Assembly: GCF_020740795.1 (NCBI RefSeq)
Contig: NC_067290.1
Location: 19,229,001-19,293,000, forward strand
Length of the DNA: 64,000 bases
Source: Apus apus
Taxonomy: Eukaryota; Chordata; Aves; Apodiformes; Apodidae
Reading direction: 5' to 3'
Part shown: positions 22,094 through 36,477 of the stretch, piece after piece
Layout of the letters: the number at the start of each line of letters is the position of its first letter
Numbering within the stretch: the stretch's first letter is position 1
Program-made: the position numbers and the translations under genes
The notes under the pieces: model-generated
Database searches by the model: none
What the model saw: only the letters and a program-made list of their open reading frames with translations
What the model was told of the DNA's origin: nothing

Positions 22094-25000
22094 CCCAGTC
22101 CACCTCTCAAAACCCAAGAACACCTCCAGAATAGTAAGTTCAGGTTCAAATCTCTTCAGTGACTCAAGGAAGAGAAAACATTCATAACCACTGATCACTG
22201 TTCAAGCCAACATTTTGCTTTTCTAACATATTCCAAATCTATATCAATTGCTGCACATCCAGCAGATGCAAATGTATTGATAGCTGCAAGTGTGACTTGT
22301 TTGGACTGCAATGTAATTATCAAGAGATAGAATCAATTTATAACAAATCATCTGCCATGTGCAAAGCAGGAGTCCAGCAGTAATTAATGTAATAAAATGT
22401 ATTAATGTTTCTCTTGATCTCTTTCTTTTACCCGCTTGGTGGGACTTGACAAGGTCTGCCTTCTCCGTGAGCAAACAGCTCACCCGTGAGTCAGAGGAAA
22501 CAGGATGAAATGCAGGAGAAATTCATTAATAAACAAAGATCCATTAATCTTAGGCCTAGAATTACATCACAATTTTCAAGCAACACAATCCAATTGGCAA
22601 ATGTTGGGGGAAGTGACTTTCAAGCGACTTTGAAGGAACTGACATGTCTCTCTGGAGTTGGTAAGCAAAAAGAAAGACACACCTAATTGTAGGGAAAAGG
22701 AAAACAGATCACTCTTGCTTTAAAGGTACCAAATGGTTCTCTGAAATAAAAGGAACCTCTAGCCTTGTGCTTATATTTAGGTCATGTTAACATGTGCTTC
22801 TCTGTACATATTCAAACAGACGGCTCATAATCATCTTTGCTTTTCAAATTACCAATTTAAATAGCAAAAAAGAAGTCTATACATTGTACTATGCTTTGAA
22901 ACTTGATCATCTTCTAAAAATCAAACCAGTGCTTAATATCTGCTGGGTGGCAAGTTGTTGAAGAAAGACATGGCTATTTACAGTTATTAAGCACTAATAA
23001 ATCATTTCTCTTCAGAGCCTTAATTGAGAATAGCAGACCTTCTGTTCAGCCAGTTCAGCCTCAGTGGGCAGGGCAGCACCACCCAGCTTCCAGGCCCTTG
23101 CCTTTCCTCCTTTCTGGTTTACCTGCTGTGCAGATGACAGCCCTGGGGCAGGTATCACCCTCGATGTCTACTTCTTGTCTCACAGGTGTGAAAACAAAGT
23201 GGTTTCCAGCAGCTTTCTCTGACACTGCTGCTCAGACCAGGCCATGTGTGGGTGCTGAGGGTGAAGACACGGCTGGGGGCTCCTTTCCTGTGAAAAGAGG
23301 TCAAAATATTAGGGATATGGAGCTACAAGGGCATAACAGAAGGAGATGGCCAGTACCAGTGGAGTGTTAGGGGACAAAATGGAGCTTTATTGACAGACCT
23401 TCATTTGAGGTGGCTTTGCTTTGGTTATTAATTTTGTGATTGCTGAGGCAGCCCCAGAGCTCTCTTCTCCTCTCTTATTGTAGCACTCAGAAACCTTAAG
23501 GTGCTTGAGAGGGTGAAGCCATTATGAACTTCAGCACCTTTCTCCTTGGCTTTTGTTTAAAGGATTTTCTCCTTTTTTTCTTCTGGATTTCACCAGCATC
23601 CAGACCTATTGTTCAAGCAGAAGAGAGAAATAATTTGCACTTCTGCTGCCATCTCCAGATCATCTTGAACCCTGTTTAGACATTAATATAACCTGTTTGC
23701 CGCACTGATTATTCACTTGGACATACCCCCCATCTTAAAATACATAGATTATGCCAAGTTAACTCCAATTGCAGCTAGAAACCAACCAATTATTTTCTTG
23801 TTCTCCTCATTATCAAAGAGATTATAAATGATGGTAATAAACAGAAAGAGCATCACCAAGGAGGCAGGGAATGGTAAGGATCATCATTTCACGCTGAATC
23901 ATTCACTTGTTAAACAATAAGCCCTGAAATTACCTTTCCCTCCTGACACACAGGCATGCACATATGCATGCAAAGAAATTATTAAAGACCTCAACTTAGG
24001 CAAGAATAATGGCCACGAATGGCTCAGCTAATCTTAAAGTCACCCTGGCATTACAGTCTTGCGTTGTTCCTATTTATACTCTTTAGGATTCAGCTTAGTC
24101 CCATTGCCAGCTGGTTCAAATCCATCTAACCTGTAAGCAGGTGTGTGTGCCTGGGTCAGCACAGAACCAGTCCCAGCCTCCTGATTTCTCACTGGGCAGC
24201 AACGTATGGCTATTGCAAACCTAAGTATTTCCTGACAGCTCTCTGGGGAAATCTAAAGTTAATCATCTGCATCCATGGTACTGTTAATACATTCTGCCAG
24301 GCTGAAATCCAGTTGCTAATATCTTGGCAGATTTCCAGGTTCTTGTCTAAAATTAGCTTTGCTTTCACTTTTTGTTTTGTGTACAAATACTAACTCTTGA
24401 TGCATGAATTTCTGAGGTGGGAGTGGCAGGTGGACTTCCCTGTCCCCTGCTCAAGGTGTTTCTCCAAGCCCTAGCTCAAATGAGCATTTCTCCAGGTCTT
24501 GAAAACTGACCTCCACTGATGCTTTGCTCAACTGCACATTCACTTTGGGAGGAAAGTTTGGTGGGTTGGTGGGTGTCTCCATGGCCAGTGTGCAACTGCT
24601 CTGTGTTGGGCACTGGGAACCCCCACGGGTGCTTGTCCCAAGACTGGGATCCACAAAACCCAGTCTGCATTAGGTCTTTGGTTCACACCTGCTTTCCTTG
24701 TGCCACCACAGCTGCCACAGCTCCTGGGTGGGTTATATGCTGCCAAGTTGTCTGGCTGTAATTGGGAGAAATAACAAACAATGAGCAGCAGTGAAAGAAG
24801 AAAGGCAGCAATCATTTCAGAGGTTAAAGCAATAAACTGCAAATGAGATTCTGTGCCAGTAAATATAAAAACGAGCCAAGACCAATAAAAAGAGGGTCTC
24901 TCTCAGTAAATGGTGAGTTCCTGCTGTGTACTGATCCAAGATTTGTGAGATATTGTAGGAAATCCCCTTGACCATTAGCTCCACGAAGGGATGGCAAGAG

Positions 25001-28000
25001 AAGGAACAGGTTGGGTGTTTCGTGTTGAGAAGCACACAGGCTTGGTGTTAGGCTCCTGAGAAACACAGCAGTTTGACCTTGGGGGCAGTGGAAGGTACCA
25101 AGGGGGGTGACCTGAGACTGCAGCCATCCCTCCACACACTGTGATTCCTTCCGTGGCCACCAGCTGGAGGTACAGATGTACAGATGTATTAGAAAGGCAG
25201 AAGCAAGAGCTTTGTTACCGAGGTATTATTTCTTTTGAAAGGAGAGCACCAAAAAGATGTTGCAATACCTTTAATATGCATTTTAATAAAAAGATCTGGG
25301 ATATTAAATATGAATCAAGCAAAAGATGAAAATGAAACCACTGAATAGCAGACTATACGGTGGCACAAATTAAAGTGTTCCTGGGATATAAGGCTCATAT
25401 TGAAACAACTGCTGCATGAGATCTTGAAAGAGGTGAAGTCTTCAAGATACTATTGTAAAGGTTTATCAGCAGTTCCTTTATTAACATCCCTATCCTTGAA
25501 GAAACCTGCACAGTATCTTCTGATGACATTCTAATTTTGATCCTATTTTACTGAAGAAATGGGAATTTTACTAACTTCAGTTGAAACAGAATCATTTTTT
25601 ATTTTTTTTTAAATCATTATGACACTGATATTTGGAAGGCTGTTTATTCTAGAGTTCTGAAGCTTCTACTCACAGATATGAAGTAGATATTAAACTTTTC
25701 ATCTGTGAAGAATAATGTATGCTCTTCAGTCTCACTATTTGGGTATTATCTAGACATTGAGTTTTAGTATTTGTGAACATGTTAAAAGCAAAGTTATAAT
25801 TAGTTTACAGGTGATATTGGTAGGTTTGGTAAATTAAACACTTTCAGATAGCTTCAGAAAATGCATTTCATAACGTATTTAATTAAACATTGATCCACAT
25901 TTACACTTCAGCCAAACCTTTCAAGCCTTTTTATCAGAACTTTTCTATCTCAATGTTTGCCCACTAAATACTGTAGAATGTATTGAGTGATTAGTAGAGA
26001 ATCTTCTATTTATTAGAAATTATCTAATTCACATGGAAAATGTTCTTTCCTGCATTTGACAGAAATCTCTGCAGATTAGATTGAAGTTTCCACTTCATCA
26101 AAGATTACAGGATCATACAGCTGTTTGAATGTCCATTCCCACATATGTAGGGATTAAATGAGACCAGCACCACTTCAGCTGAAGAATGTGTAGGACTCTT
26201 GGGTCTGGTCCTTGCAGCCCTGTCAGTTACTTGACAAAGAGCTGGGAAGTCCCACGCCTACACACCTGGCCAGGATGACTCAGCAGTATCAAAATCATAA
26301 CCCTGGCTTTTCCATGAATCTGGTGTATGGGTGAAGCTGCTGTCATGTTGTAGCAGACAGCAGCATCTTTCTGCTATGTCTCTAAATCAGCATTCTGATT
26401 AGTAGATTCTAGAGGCCAATTTCTACTTCAGGCAGTTCTGATAAAGAATACTGCTGTGACATATACAACATTATTTAAATGTTTCATAACTATGATTTTT
26501 TTATAGTTGTCCTCTATGAACATTTTGATGGCAGGTGACACTCCTAGTGCAGGTACAGAGGCATGGAAAGGGATGAAACACAAAAAGCAAGGGGCTGGTC
26601 ACCTCTGTCCTGATAGAAGGGAAAAAGGCTTAGATGACCTAAGTGTTGTACTGGAGCTGAGGCAGCATCAGATCTTGTTCCTGCCGTCGTGAGGAAGAGC
26701 ATGTTCAGAAAGGACAATGGCTGGAGCATGTGCAGGTCAGTCCAAGCTCCCTTCTGTGAAGGGTTGGGGCAAACCTGGATCTTGACTCCATCTGGAGTTA
26801 GGCTGTAACTGGGTTACACAGCTGGGCCAATGACTGAACATATTCCCAAGTCTAGTAACACACACAGTAAATGTGGCATTTTTCTGTCTTTGTACACACC
26901 ACGTATTCTCCAAAGGAAGACTTCAACTGCAAACAAAAAAGCAAGTGAAATGGAAAATTGAACACAAGTTTAATTCTTCCAGCAGTGCCTCCAGGACCTG
27001 TGCATCTGCAAATGCAAAGAGATGGCAGGTCAATAGCTCATCACCTTGTGGTGAAGCTCTGCACATATTGCCTACAGAAACTCCTAAGCTTGAATTAGTT
27101 TTGCCTTCCCTCAGTGGCTGGAAACATGGCAGTCATTGCTAAATACTCCTATCAGTGCTGCAAATCTTTCTTTAAGGTTATCCATTTTGCCCCAGGAAGC
27201 TTTTGTGGCTGACATTTTTCCTTTCTATCAAACAACATAAGGTAAATAATTACTCTACTTTGCCTCATTCTACTTCTGCCTTGCTTCTGTGTAGTTTATG
27301 GGAAGAGCTGCAGGTTAGAAATCCACTGTCCAAGGCACCCATGTTTATCCCAGTTTCAAGTTTAATGTTGAAAACACATTTTACTGAAATCAGAAGTGAT
27401 AATTTGTGTCAGAGAACACAGCACTGAGTCACATGCAGCTGAAACTGGAGCACAACCGTGGTAGGGTATGAGGCTTTGTGCTTCTTGATATCACATTTCA
27501 GGATCTTAAAGATGAGTTTACTCACTGTAAATGGATGCTGATCCTTGCTGTTGCCTCCAGGGATATCAGTAATGAATGCTAATGTTCATGACATATTTCT
27601 AAACTATTTAAATGGATGCAATTCTTTTTTACATTACATAAGGTAAAATGGAGTGACTAACTAATAGAAAAAAAATTCACTCTATATTTTAAGAGACACA
27701 TGCCATGATGGGCCTCAGTCAAGAGGCAAATATTTTATACTAGCCTGAGTTTGGAGAGTCTTACATATAAATGATATTCCAAAAGGTGATTCTCCATGTG
27801 ACAGAGACTACAAAATAGAAATTACTACAAACTAATATATTGACTTTGTAGCTATACATTGTCTTCAACTGGCTTGAGTCACACGTTTATATACGAAGCC
27901 AGGTATGATAAATGGCCACAGAAAGCATGGAAAAGGTGTTATGAAGAGGAATGCAACCATTGGGATTTTATTTATAATGAATTAAGGGCCTGGGGTTCTG

Positions 28001-28405
28001 GTAATGAGATCAGCAGTTTTCTTAAACATCATTTACCATTCTGGGCAGTGTCAGCTTGAATTGGTACCGTATTTTAGTCTTAATCATCTCCCTGAAAAGG
28101 ATCTGTTGATGGGTCTGGACTGAAGGCAACCTTGGGCAGAGCCCAGTGCTGTTCCTGGGAAGCTGCAGGTGTGAAGGCACACCCTGAGGTGCAGTGTATG
28201 GGCTGTGCAAGGCACCTTCACACCTCCCACACTGACTAATATCCTTGCTCTGTGTGTCCTGTAAGAGACCAGCCAGGGTATATAATAAACAGAAAAGATT
28301 TCACCAGTCCTCAAACTAAACCAAGTTCTGTGGCAGTTTTAACCAACTGCACCACAAATGGGCAACAATTGAGATTATTTAGTCAAAGTATACCTTTGTT
28401 TGTAC

Positions 28406-28460
28406 TATGTATATATGCACAGACTCACATGCATATATACATATAGACACATGCATATAT
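28406..28460. repeat. TA/CA-rich low-complexity with 22-bp period
   Basis: The 13-mer CACATGCATATAT occurs at 28426-28438 and again at 28448-28460, a spacing of 22 bp, within a stretch of alternating TA, TG and CA steps. Confidence 0.85.
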
Positions 28461-31400
28461 CAAAAGCTAACATGCCTACATCTCCTCAGTTACAAGGAAA
28501 CCCTACCAGCAAGGTTGGTACATGAGCAATAGGAGTATGTGAAGGAAAATGTTAATATTTCCCATGAGACAGCCTGTTGGGAATGATTCCTGGCACTGCA
28601 CACTGTGTATAAACTGAAATAAAAGGATATCAAAGCACTAGTAAATAAGCTCCAAACGACATGGTTCATGTAAGATAACTGCACCTTTCCTCTGCTTTCC
28701 TGAGGCTTGGTTAAGCACAAGGGCTGTGATTGTATTACAACAGTTATATTCATTACCACTTAAGCAATTTACTGTTGAAAGACATTTTTATGCTGATTTG
28801 CCAACAACACAACACACTGGGGTTTACATCTTTCAGCCTTTATGTTTGGGTTAAATACAGCAAATTCTCTCATTGCCTTTTTCCTGCTGAGACACAGCTG
28901 CTTACAGTTGTGAATGCCCACACAAATATTGGTGCTACTGCACTGAACCAGTGCATAAATTCATCATGTTCTGGTGAAAGTGTGTTGCTCAATATTACCT
29001 TCTCAGGTAGCAGTGCTGGTGGAATGCCAACTGCACACAGAGAACACGGGCACCTTCTGCACTGATGGGAGAGGGGTGTTTCTGTTCCAGCTTTTTGCTT
29101 AAGCTCTCTGAGTCTTGTTCTCTATGAAAACAAAATCACCTGAAAAGTAAAAATTATTGTTAAGATACAGAAATCCCGTTGTGCCTTGTACTTGACTGTC
29201 AGAAGAAGGTGTGAATCCTCAGAAGGATTCTTCACCATGGGAAGATGAGTAAGTCCAGCTCATGCAGGGATGGTGGAGCCCATTTGTTCAGCAGCTTGCT
29301 CAACCCAAGCCTTTTGCCTTGTCCCTAGATGTCAAAGGACCACCAGTGGGGCATTAATATTTAGAAGGCAGCTATGACCCTCCTATCTGCTTATTTCAAT
29401 CCTGCTGAATCCAGCTGGGGAGCTGAGTGAGGCCTCACACATGCCAATAAGGTGCCTTATTGTGGGGAGCTTAAGAAACAAAATTATCTGTAGTGTCACA
29501 CCACGTTCCCAATGTCACCTGAAACACAATGAGCTGTTAGGATTTAGGAAAACGTTTTGAAAACACAAGATTTAAACCCTCCCCTAAGGTTTCATGTACT
29601 GAATTTGAATTGCAAATAAGCTACACTATTTTCTGTTTCCCTAGGAAAAGTAAGCAGCAGCAGTCATGAGTGACAAACAAATGAAACTCCAAGCCCTTTC
29701 GTGAAAAAAGGAAAAACAGGGAATGATCAGTATCAGAAACTTTAGTTAAATAACATAGGGTGCTTTCCTCCTTCAAAATATGGCTCAATAATTTTGAATA
29801 AGCAAATAAGCACCCTTGCTGGAGTGTGTAAAACTGGTCACTTCTGCCTCTACTCTGGTAGGTACACGTATTTGCTATTCAGTCTGTTATGGATGTCTGG
29901 AAAATAGTTTGAGTGCAGAAAGTGCCTCAGGGATAAAAAGTTTGAAAATAAAAATGTAGCTGTATGTCATTGGCATTCATGAGAAAATTCACATTAGATG
30001 CCTTCAAATCAGGTGCTCAGGAGACAATAGAGAGAGCAGGAGCACTGGTGTGCCAAGAATGCAAGCCTAGCTGGGACAGACTCAGCTGCTTTCCTGGCAG
30101 ATGAAGAATATCAAAGTATGCAAGGCCAAATTCAAAAGATAATATAAGACGTGTGGAAGCTGCTGGGAGGGAAAGCTGAGGCTGCAGAATCAAAAGGCTA
30201 TGCATGCACTCCCTGCATTACAGACTCTTCTCTTCACATTTTTATTCCTTGGCTCCTCTATGTATTCAACAGATCTCTTTCTATAGGTGGTTACACCAAC
30301 GTACCAGTCCTGCAGCAAAGCTCCTCCGCCAGCACCAGGGTGGAACTGAGCCCCAAATCCCTGTTGCTAAACACTGTGGTGTTTAATCCCTGTTGTTTCT
30401 TTCACCAGGTCAAAAACTTGCTATTTCTGCAAACACAGCTGCATTTTGCCAAGGGTAAAAATGTCAATTTGCTTGAATTTAGCTAAGAGCAAAATCTCAT
30501 CATTCCCACTGCCTGACAACTTTTACCTCCAAAGGTGTCAGTTTGCCACTTGAACTTACTCTTTCTTGCTTTTACAAAACCAACAGACAATTGTGGCAAT
30601 TGTGGCAGGAATGTGAAATGTTACATATTTACATGAAAACTCAGATGATACCAGAAGTGCATTTTCTCCTCTGTCACAGTCTTGATCTTGTGTTTTGTTG
30701 CTCAAAAAGTAAGCAGCTGAAGAATGCATGGGGCTTGTAACCTGAAGCCCAGGCACCAGGTTGAGCCTCAGCTCAATAAAGAACAAAATATTGGCACTTA
30801 GGTTAATGCACTAAGCATATGTCAGACCATTTGAATTAATAAATAAATCTCTAACATATCTCCTTTTAAATTCCACTGCCAAGGGAAAACAACAATACAA
30901 CTTCAAGCTTCAGACACATGAGAAGAAAACCTTTCCCTCCATGTGCTAAGTGCACTGCCACTAGGTCATTACACCAGCTCAGGTTTGGCGTTCAGACTGA
31001 AATTTTCTATATCCCAGATATCCAGAAAGAAATCTTTGATGAAAGCAATACTTTTCTTCACTTCCTTTCCAATAATATTCCCCAGAGTAATTGCAAGGAG
31101 AGGCAGAGGCTGCACAGCCCATCCAGGCAGCAGCCTGGCACGCTGCTGCATGCAGAGCTGGAGCTCACCAGTGTATTTCATCCACCTATTTTCCACCACA
31201 GTATTTCTATTTCTTCTTCTTGTACATAGCCCTGTGTGTCCCACATGTCACATTGGGGTGGCTCAGGAATAGCTCTCTTTCCTTCCCCCACTAATAAGAA
31301 GAAAAAGTGACAACTGAAAAACAGGTGAAGATTGAGTCCTTTCCTATGGACTTCCTTCCCCTAGTGGGAAAACAACAAAAAATGATGCTGACTACTTCTG

Positions 31401-33768
31401 TAACAAACATATTTGTATACATTACATACTGCTGACAAATGGACATGCAATCAGTATTTTTAGGGGAAAATGTAATGTTTCCCCCATGATCATATTTAAC
31501 ATACTTTATTTTCCATCTATCTATCTAGGCCAACTGTTCAAACTGTGGCATAACAATTAGAATAAGTGATAGTGTTACAGACAGAAAACAAAGAGTATGA
31601 TGGCATCATTTGTCTTGTTACATTTCTTGATTTAATGCCAGGCTGGGATTTCTAGTCTGAACCAGATTTTTCTTATGCTATAAATATTTCAGTTTTTTTC
31701 ATTTTTTCTTGATTTAGTTTGACAGTAAATAATCCCATGGATGCTGCTTGTGGAAAGACATTGTAAAAATTATTAAGTGCCTGCTTGCCAGTTAGGCCCT
31801 TGTGTCTGTCAGAGTAAAATAAGTAAAGCAGCTGGGTTACTTAAAGGAAATATGTAGGTGTAGTGTACATGTATTTACAATAATGCCCCATAATCTGCAA
31901 TCTCAGAAGCAAGAGAATTACAGTTCTGAGGACTGATCAATACCTTCTATGAATACAAAGAGGTTTGGGTATATATTCTGGATACTGGCAGCAGAAAGTA
32001 CTTGCTTTTTGGTTTCTAAAGACTCAACAAGAGGGGAATAGAAATGAGGAAGCTTTTCAGAGAGTTCTGTGCTTGAAAGAAAGAGCAAGTATCTTGGAGA
32101 AGGATGGACCTGGACAGTTAATTGGCTTTTATTGGTGATTTTTATTGCTCAGAATATTCCCCTTGGAAATCACGAGTAACATTAGAGGTTTTATGTCCTT
32201 TTTTTTTTCGAGCCATAGTTGCCCTTGGCAACTCTTGCACCTTTAAACGGGATCTCAGGTGATCTGCACAAAATAACTCACATGCTGATAGTGACAAGAA
32301 AAGGGACATATTTGAGAGGTGCTGAGGAAAGGGAGTTGGGTGGGACCAGAGCAGGCAACACTGGGAAATGCTTTCTGTCCATGTCAGGAGAAACAACAGA
32401 AAAATGTCCAGCACAGGGGTAAATGCAAACAGAAATAACAAGGAAACAGCTTGTGGGAATGTGCAAAATTCATTGCAGTAACTTCAGCAAAAGAGGATAA
32501 ACAGTAAAAAAATAGTGGGTGTTACCACCTGATACTTACAGAGAACACAGGCACCCTGCAAGCTCCTTGGCCAGGCAAAGGGCAGTTTGAGCCTGAGCAG
32601 TGTGCTTGTAGAAAAGTGCCAGCTCTGCTGAAATAATCCAGAACAGACATAAATGAGCAGAGATGAAAAAAGAATGACTTAGGAAAAAGAAAATAGGAAT
32701 CCTCTAATATAAAACAACAATAATATTCAAACATGCAAAAGGTATAGAGAGAAATGGCCATGTCTATTGATTGTAGACAAATACATGCATTTATAGCCAA
32801 TGTTAGAAATAACTATTAAACCAGCAACATTGTCAGGGTTTCCTGAGGAAGTTATGGAAAGACATATAGGACTGTAGGTCTTTGATGCATGACAGGCAAA
32901 TAGTAATTGAGGCTATTTTAGGTGTAGTTACTGTTGCTTGTGTCAGCATGGATGTAAAAATGTATCACCCAGCTCCTTTTTCTCTGTTTCTACTTACGGA
33001 ATTATCCAGACTTCAACATTTTTTTAAAAAACAGCTCAAGCCATTTATACTTTTAAATGACAGAGAAGTGCTTCAGTAGATGTACATGGAGTGGGACCTC
33101 ACAAAAGGTTAAAAGAAACTCTGCTTTTTCCATCCTCTACTTCCAAACCTTGGAAACTTACCAAGATTTTATCATTCCCAGCCTGAAATGGCAACCAGCA
33201 TTGTTGCAGCAAGTTTGTATATGGCTCCCCTGGGACCATCTACAACTTTTAGGTGAAGTTCATGAAAACTTATGAAGAGAATTAGGTCTATTATAGAAAT
33301 TGGATGACTCCTAAAAAGAGTTGAATTTCTTAATTTCTAAAAAACATCTCTGTCACTCGTATCAGCAGTAAGTTTCAGGGCAACCTTGTATGCTATTTGT
33401 TCACACTGGTATGAAAAACAGTACAAGTGAGAAGAGAATATGGATCCATAAATTGGATAATAAATGTAATTTCTCAGTGGAACATTTTCAGCCCTTAAAG
33501 GGTTTAGAATGACTTTATGATTTTGTAAACTCATTTTATTAAGTGATTTCTGGTTTCAGCTGTTTTGTGAACTGATTCCCAACAGTAAATTACTTGTTTG
33601 CCCTTTGGGAGAACAGGCCAAACAGATACTTTTTTCTTGGTTTAATTCATCAAATGTTGACTGATACGTCAAAGGAAATTAAAGCAAATTTGTTATGCAA
33701 ACCTTATGGGTGAATATTTCATTTCTGAAGAATAAACTTTAATACAGATCAGTTTTCTGGTTTTTTCC

Positions 33769-33784
33769 TTTTTTTTTTTTTTTT
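33769..33784. repeat. Poly(T) run, 16 nt
   Basis: T16 preceded by TTTTTTCC. It lies 528 bp before the signal-peptide exon acceptor and is not itself the polypyrimidine tract of that exon. Confidence 0.9.
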
Positions 33785-34312
33785 CCACCATGTATGTATG
33801 ACATTGCACTGCCCCCTCCTCCCACAGGAGAGCTGCCACTCTGCACCAAACACTGCCTGCAATACAACACATTCACCAAAGGATCCTTTCTGGGTTCAGA
33901 GGGACTATAGGGCTAGAAACTAGAGGGCAAGAAACATCAGCAAGTGTGATGATCATTTAGGGGTCAAGAAGAGTCAATTTTTGCAAATACACTTTCTTCT
34001 AACCCAGTAATAACTGGACCACAGGCAGATTTTGCTTTCTCAACTGGAGAAACTCACTCTTGTGCAAGTGATCCCCGTGCCACACGGAGTGGATGGACGA
34101 GTCTCAAACACTACAGATGCTTTTCAGCTTTCCAGCTTTGTGTCATTTGGGAATTATTTTTATTTTAAATAGTCCTATCTAGACTATTCATTGCACTTTC
34201 AGTGTCAGAGTTGTCAAATGGTGCAGCAGATCAGGACTTTATACAGGGAAAATTGGGGCACTTATTTTGAATCTGCACTTTAATTACCCACTATCTCTTC
34301 CTGTTTTTGCAG

Positions 34313-34392
34313 AAAATCAAGGTAGTCACAGGAAGACACACTTTACTTTCCACTGATTGGATGGGAGGAATTTTTGACCTTGGAAAGTGGAG
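34313..34392 (+). other. CNTN6: 5' untranslated part of first coding exon
   Basis: The exon begins after the acceptor 'ctatctcttcctgtttttgcag', a strong pyrimidine tract followed by CAG at 34310-34312. The 80 nt before the start codon contain one upstream ATG at 34361 in a poor context (T at -3). Its frame runs through the main start. The main ATG at 34393 has G at -3 and G at +4 and is expected to be preferred by scanning ribosomes that pass the first. Confidence 0.75.
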
Positions 34393-34414
34393 ATGGTGTT
34401 GCTATGGAAACTAA
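34361..34414 (+). CDS. Upstream ORF overlapping the contactin start
   Basis: ATG at 34361 opens a frame of 17 codons ending at TAA 34412-34414. It lies in a different frame from the main ATG (offset 32 nt) and ends 22 nt past it. Such overlapping upstream frames usually lower initiation at the main start because terminating ribosomes have already passed it. The context is weak, so leaky scanning is likely. The peptide has no recognisable features and may never accumulate. This is a prediction from sequence only. Confidence 0.4.
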   Translation: MGGIFDLGKWRWCCYGN

Positions 34415-34447
34415 TAAGTCTGCTGCCATTCATGAGCTGCAGCACAG
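34393..34447 (+). CDS. CNTN6: Contactin-6 signal-peptide exon (partial gene)
   Basis: First coding exon of a contactin, the neural immunoglobulin/fibronectin-III adhesion family attached to the outer membrane by a GPI anchor. The 55 coding nucleotides give 18 residues plus the first base of codon 19. The peptide MVLLWKLISLLPFMSCST is a typical signal sequence: a lysine near the N-terminus, a hydrophobic core of leucine, isoleucine and phenylalanine, then small polar residues. It resembles the CNTN6 leader I recall (LLWKL...LLP) more than those of CNTN3, CNTN4 or CNTN5. The exon ends ACAG|GTAAAA, a good donor, leaving a phase-1 intron. The ATG has a strong context (GAGATGG) and is the first in this frame within the exon. 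Joining to 58961 makes codon 19 GAG (Glu). Full-length contactins have about 1,000 residues, so only the start is here. Confidence 0.85.
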
Positions 34448-36477
34448 GTAAAATGTTCCACTATTAGTGTTTGTGATTGATAAATCTATATCAGAAACAT
34501 AATTCTTCTAGAAAGGAGAAGCAATTACCAAAACTAACAGTACTTACTCACATCAACAAGTGACTAAGGAGCTTTTCACTGGGACATGCTTTAATTTTGA
34601 GAAACACCAGATGCTGCCTTTAAACCAGAAAAACACATTTCAAGATCATAAGAAAGATGGACACCAGGTAACAGCTTTAAAAAAATATTCTAAAGTGTAG
34701 CACTGAGAAGAAAGTACCATTGTTACTTGGCTACCAACAGGCACGTGAGAGACATTTCCCAGCCAGAGCAGAACTAACTCCAGAACTAACTCCCAAGCCA
34801 GCAAATGGAGCTGGACTGAAAACCAGAACACTTGAGTGAGTTGAACTCCCATAGGTGCACGGGAGTGCTGCATAGGTGGGTTAGATTCAGCACTTAATAT
34901 CGTCCCCTTCCAGTGCCTCCATACAAGTGAAGTGTCTTTAAGTCACATTTAACTTAAAGGCAAATGAAAGCAATCATTTATGAAGTGAAAAAGAGGTGAG
35001 AATCATAAGGATTATCAAAATGTAAATACCAAAAATGAAAGAAAATCTTGTTTAATGCCCAAACAAATGCAAATGTTTCTTCTTTCCCTGCCGTTGGCAT
35101 GAGGAGAGACTCTCATGCACACCAGCCTGTCACTGAACCAAGTGCTGGGTGTCCTGTCCTCAGGTTGTACCCAGAGGAGTAAGTGTGGCTGGAGGAAGCC
35201 ACACTGCTCTGCTCCATTCTCCTTCTTGAATATCCCTGGTGTTTAATTAAAATATCAACAAGTTGCTAATGTATTGTAAGAGAAAATGTTCTTCTCTGCC
35301 TGGCTGGGCATTGTTCACAGTGAGGGTTTGGTATTCTGAGTTCATTCCTTTTTTGAACTTTTATTCTAATTCAGAGCATACAACCTGACAATCCTGCTTC
35401 ATAAAACCATATAAATGGGATTAACTCATGTGACTCATTATAGACTCATCTAAAATCAGACATAAAGTAGTAACTGAACTCTTTGAGGTTATAATGAATT
35501 TGGGGATGAACTGACCCTTCACATTTGTCTGTGATAGAAACCATGACAACTGACTTTTGTCTACAATTAATGTATTGAACTCTAAATAGCTGGGATGTTA
35601 TTCATGTACTTACAAGGAAATTGTATTAAAGTAACCTCAAATGATACTTAAATTAATTATGTACTGAGTGAGTCAGCAGCTGTTTGAAATGAAGAAACAG
35701 AAGCAGAGTGCAGGCTTCAGTAGTATTTTAAAATATGATTTAAATTAAACTGGATAATATTTTATCTAATAGATACCAGGTAAATATGTAAATCTCAGGA
35801 TCAGACTTTCTGTTAAAACAGTACTAAGTGCCTCTTTCAGTAATAAACAGCCAACACATTAAGGACTTCATATTAAAATATTGGTGGAGATTTCAAGCAA
35901 GCAGCCACCCCTCCAGTGCCAGATGTGCTGAACCATCACAACCACCTGTGGAGGATCCTGACCTTGCCTTTAACTGCCCACTGTGCTGCTGCAGCACCCC
36001 TCAGCCCTCTTGGGTACTTCTCACAGACCATCTACTTCTCAGTTAGTCCAAGGAAAGGACTTGTGCCAACCTGTTGGAGTACAGGACTCCTGTAATTTCT
36101 TGATTGCTTTGAGCAGTTGTCAAACAGATGGTGATCCCCAGTACAGCTTGGTGATGGACATGATATTTTTACATCCATGTTTTGCATTTTCAAATACAAC
36201 CTTTTCCTTCATTTCTTTCCACAGAGCTTTCATTATTCAAACATTTTTTTGTCATCTTCATCTGTCTTACCAGAGGATCATCTTTTAATGAGACCAGTAT
36301 CCTGGGCTCACTGAGTTAAAAGATCCCAGGAGCTCACTTTTCTGTTAGCATGTTCAGTTTTTTGAAGACTTAACAATAGATCAAAATTTAAATGTTCTGT
36401 ATTCCCAGGCACCAAGAGCAGATCACGACAACCCCTTTGTCCTGCTCCTGCCTTCAATTAAAAGAACAGCAAAAGCT

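Larger units (their letters stand above)
7385..34312 (+). other. Putative intron 1 of the contactin gene
   Basis: About 26.9 kb without a supportable coding exon. It holds CpG-enriched patches at 8221-8360 and 9301-9540, an 18-bp tandem repeat at 14481-14529, A or T homopolymer runs and GT/TA simple repeats. It also has two hairpin-like relics at 18809-18875 and 22015-22093. The many open frames of 60-120 codons show no family motif, no mutual linkage by plausible splice sites and no bias, so I do not call genes. A 205-codon minus-strand frame (7183-7800) is kept open partly by a T/G-rich tract. If the first exon at 7248-7384 is wrong, this is intergenic plus an intron of unknown start. Confidence 0.45.
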
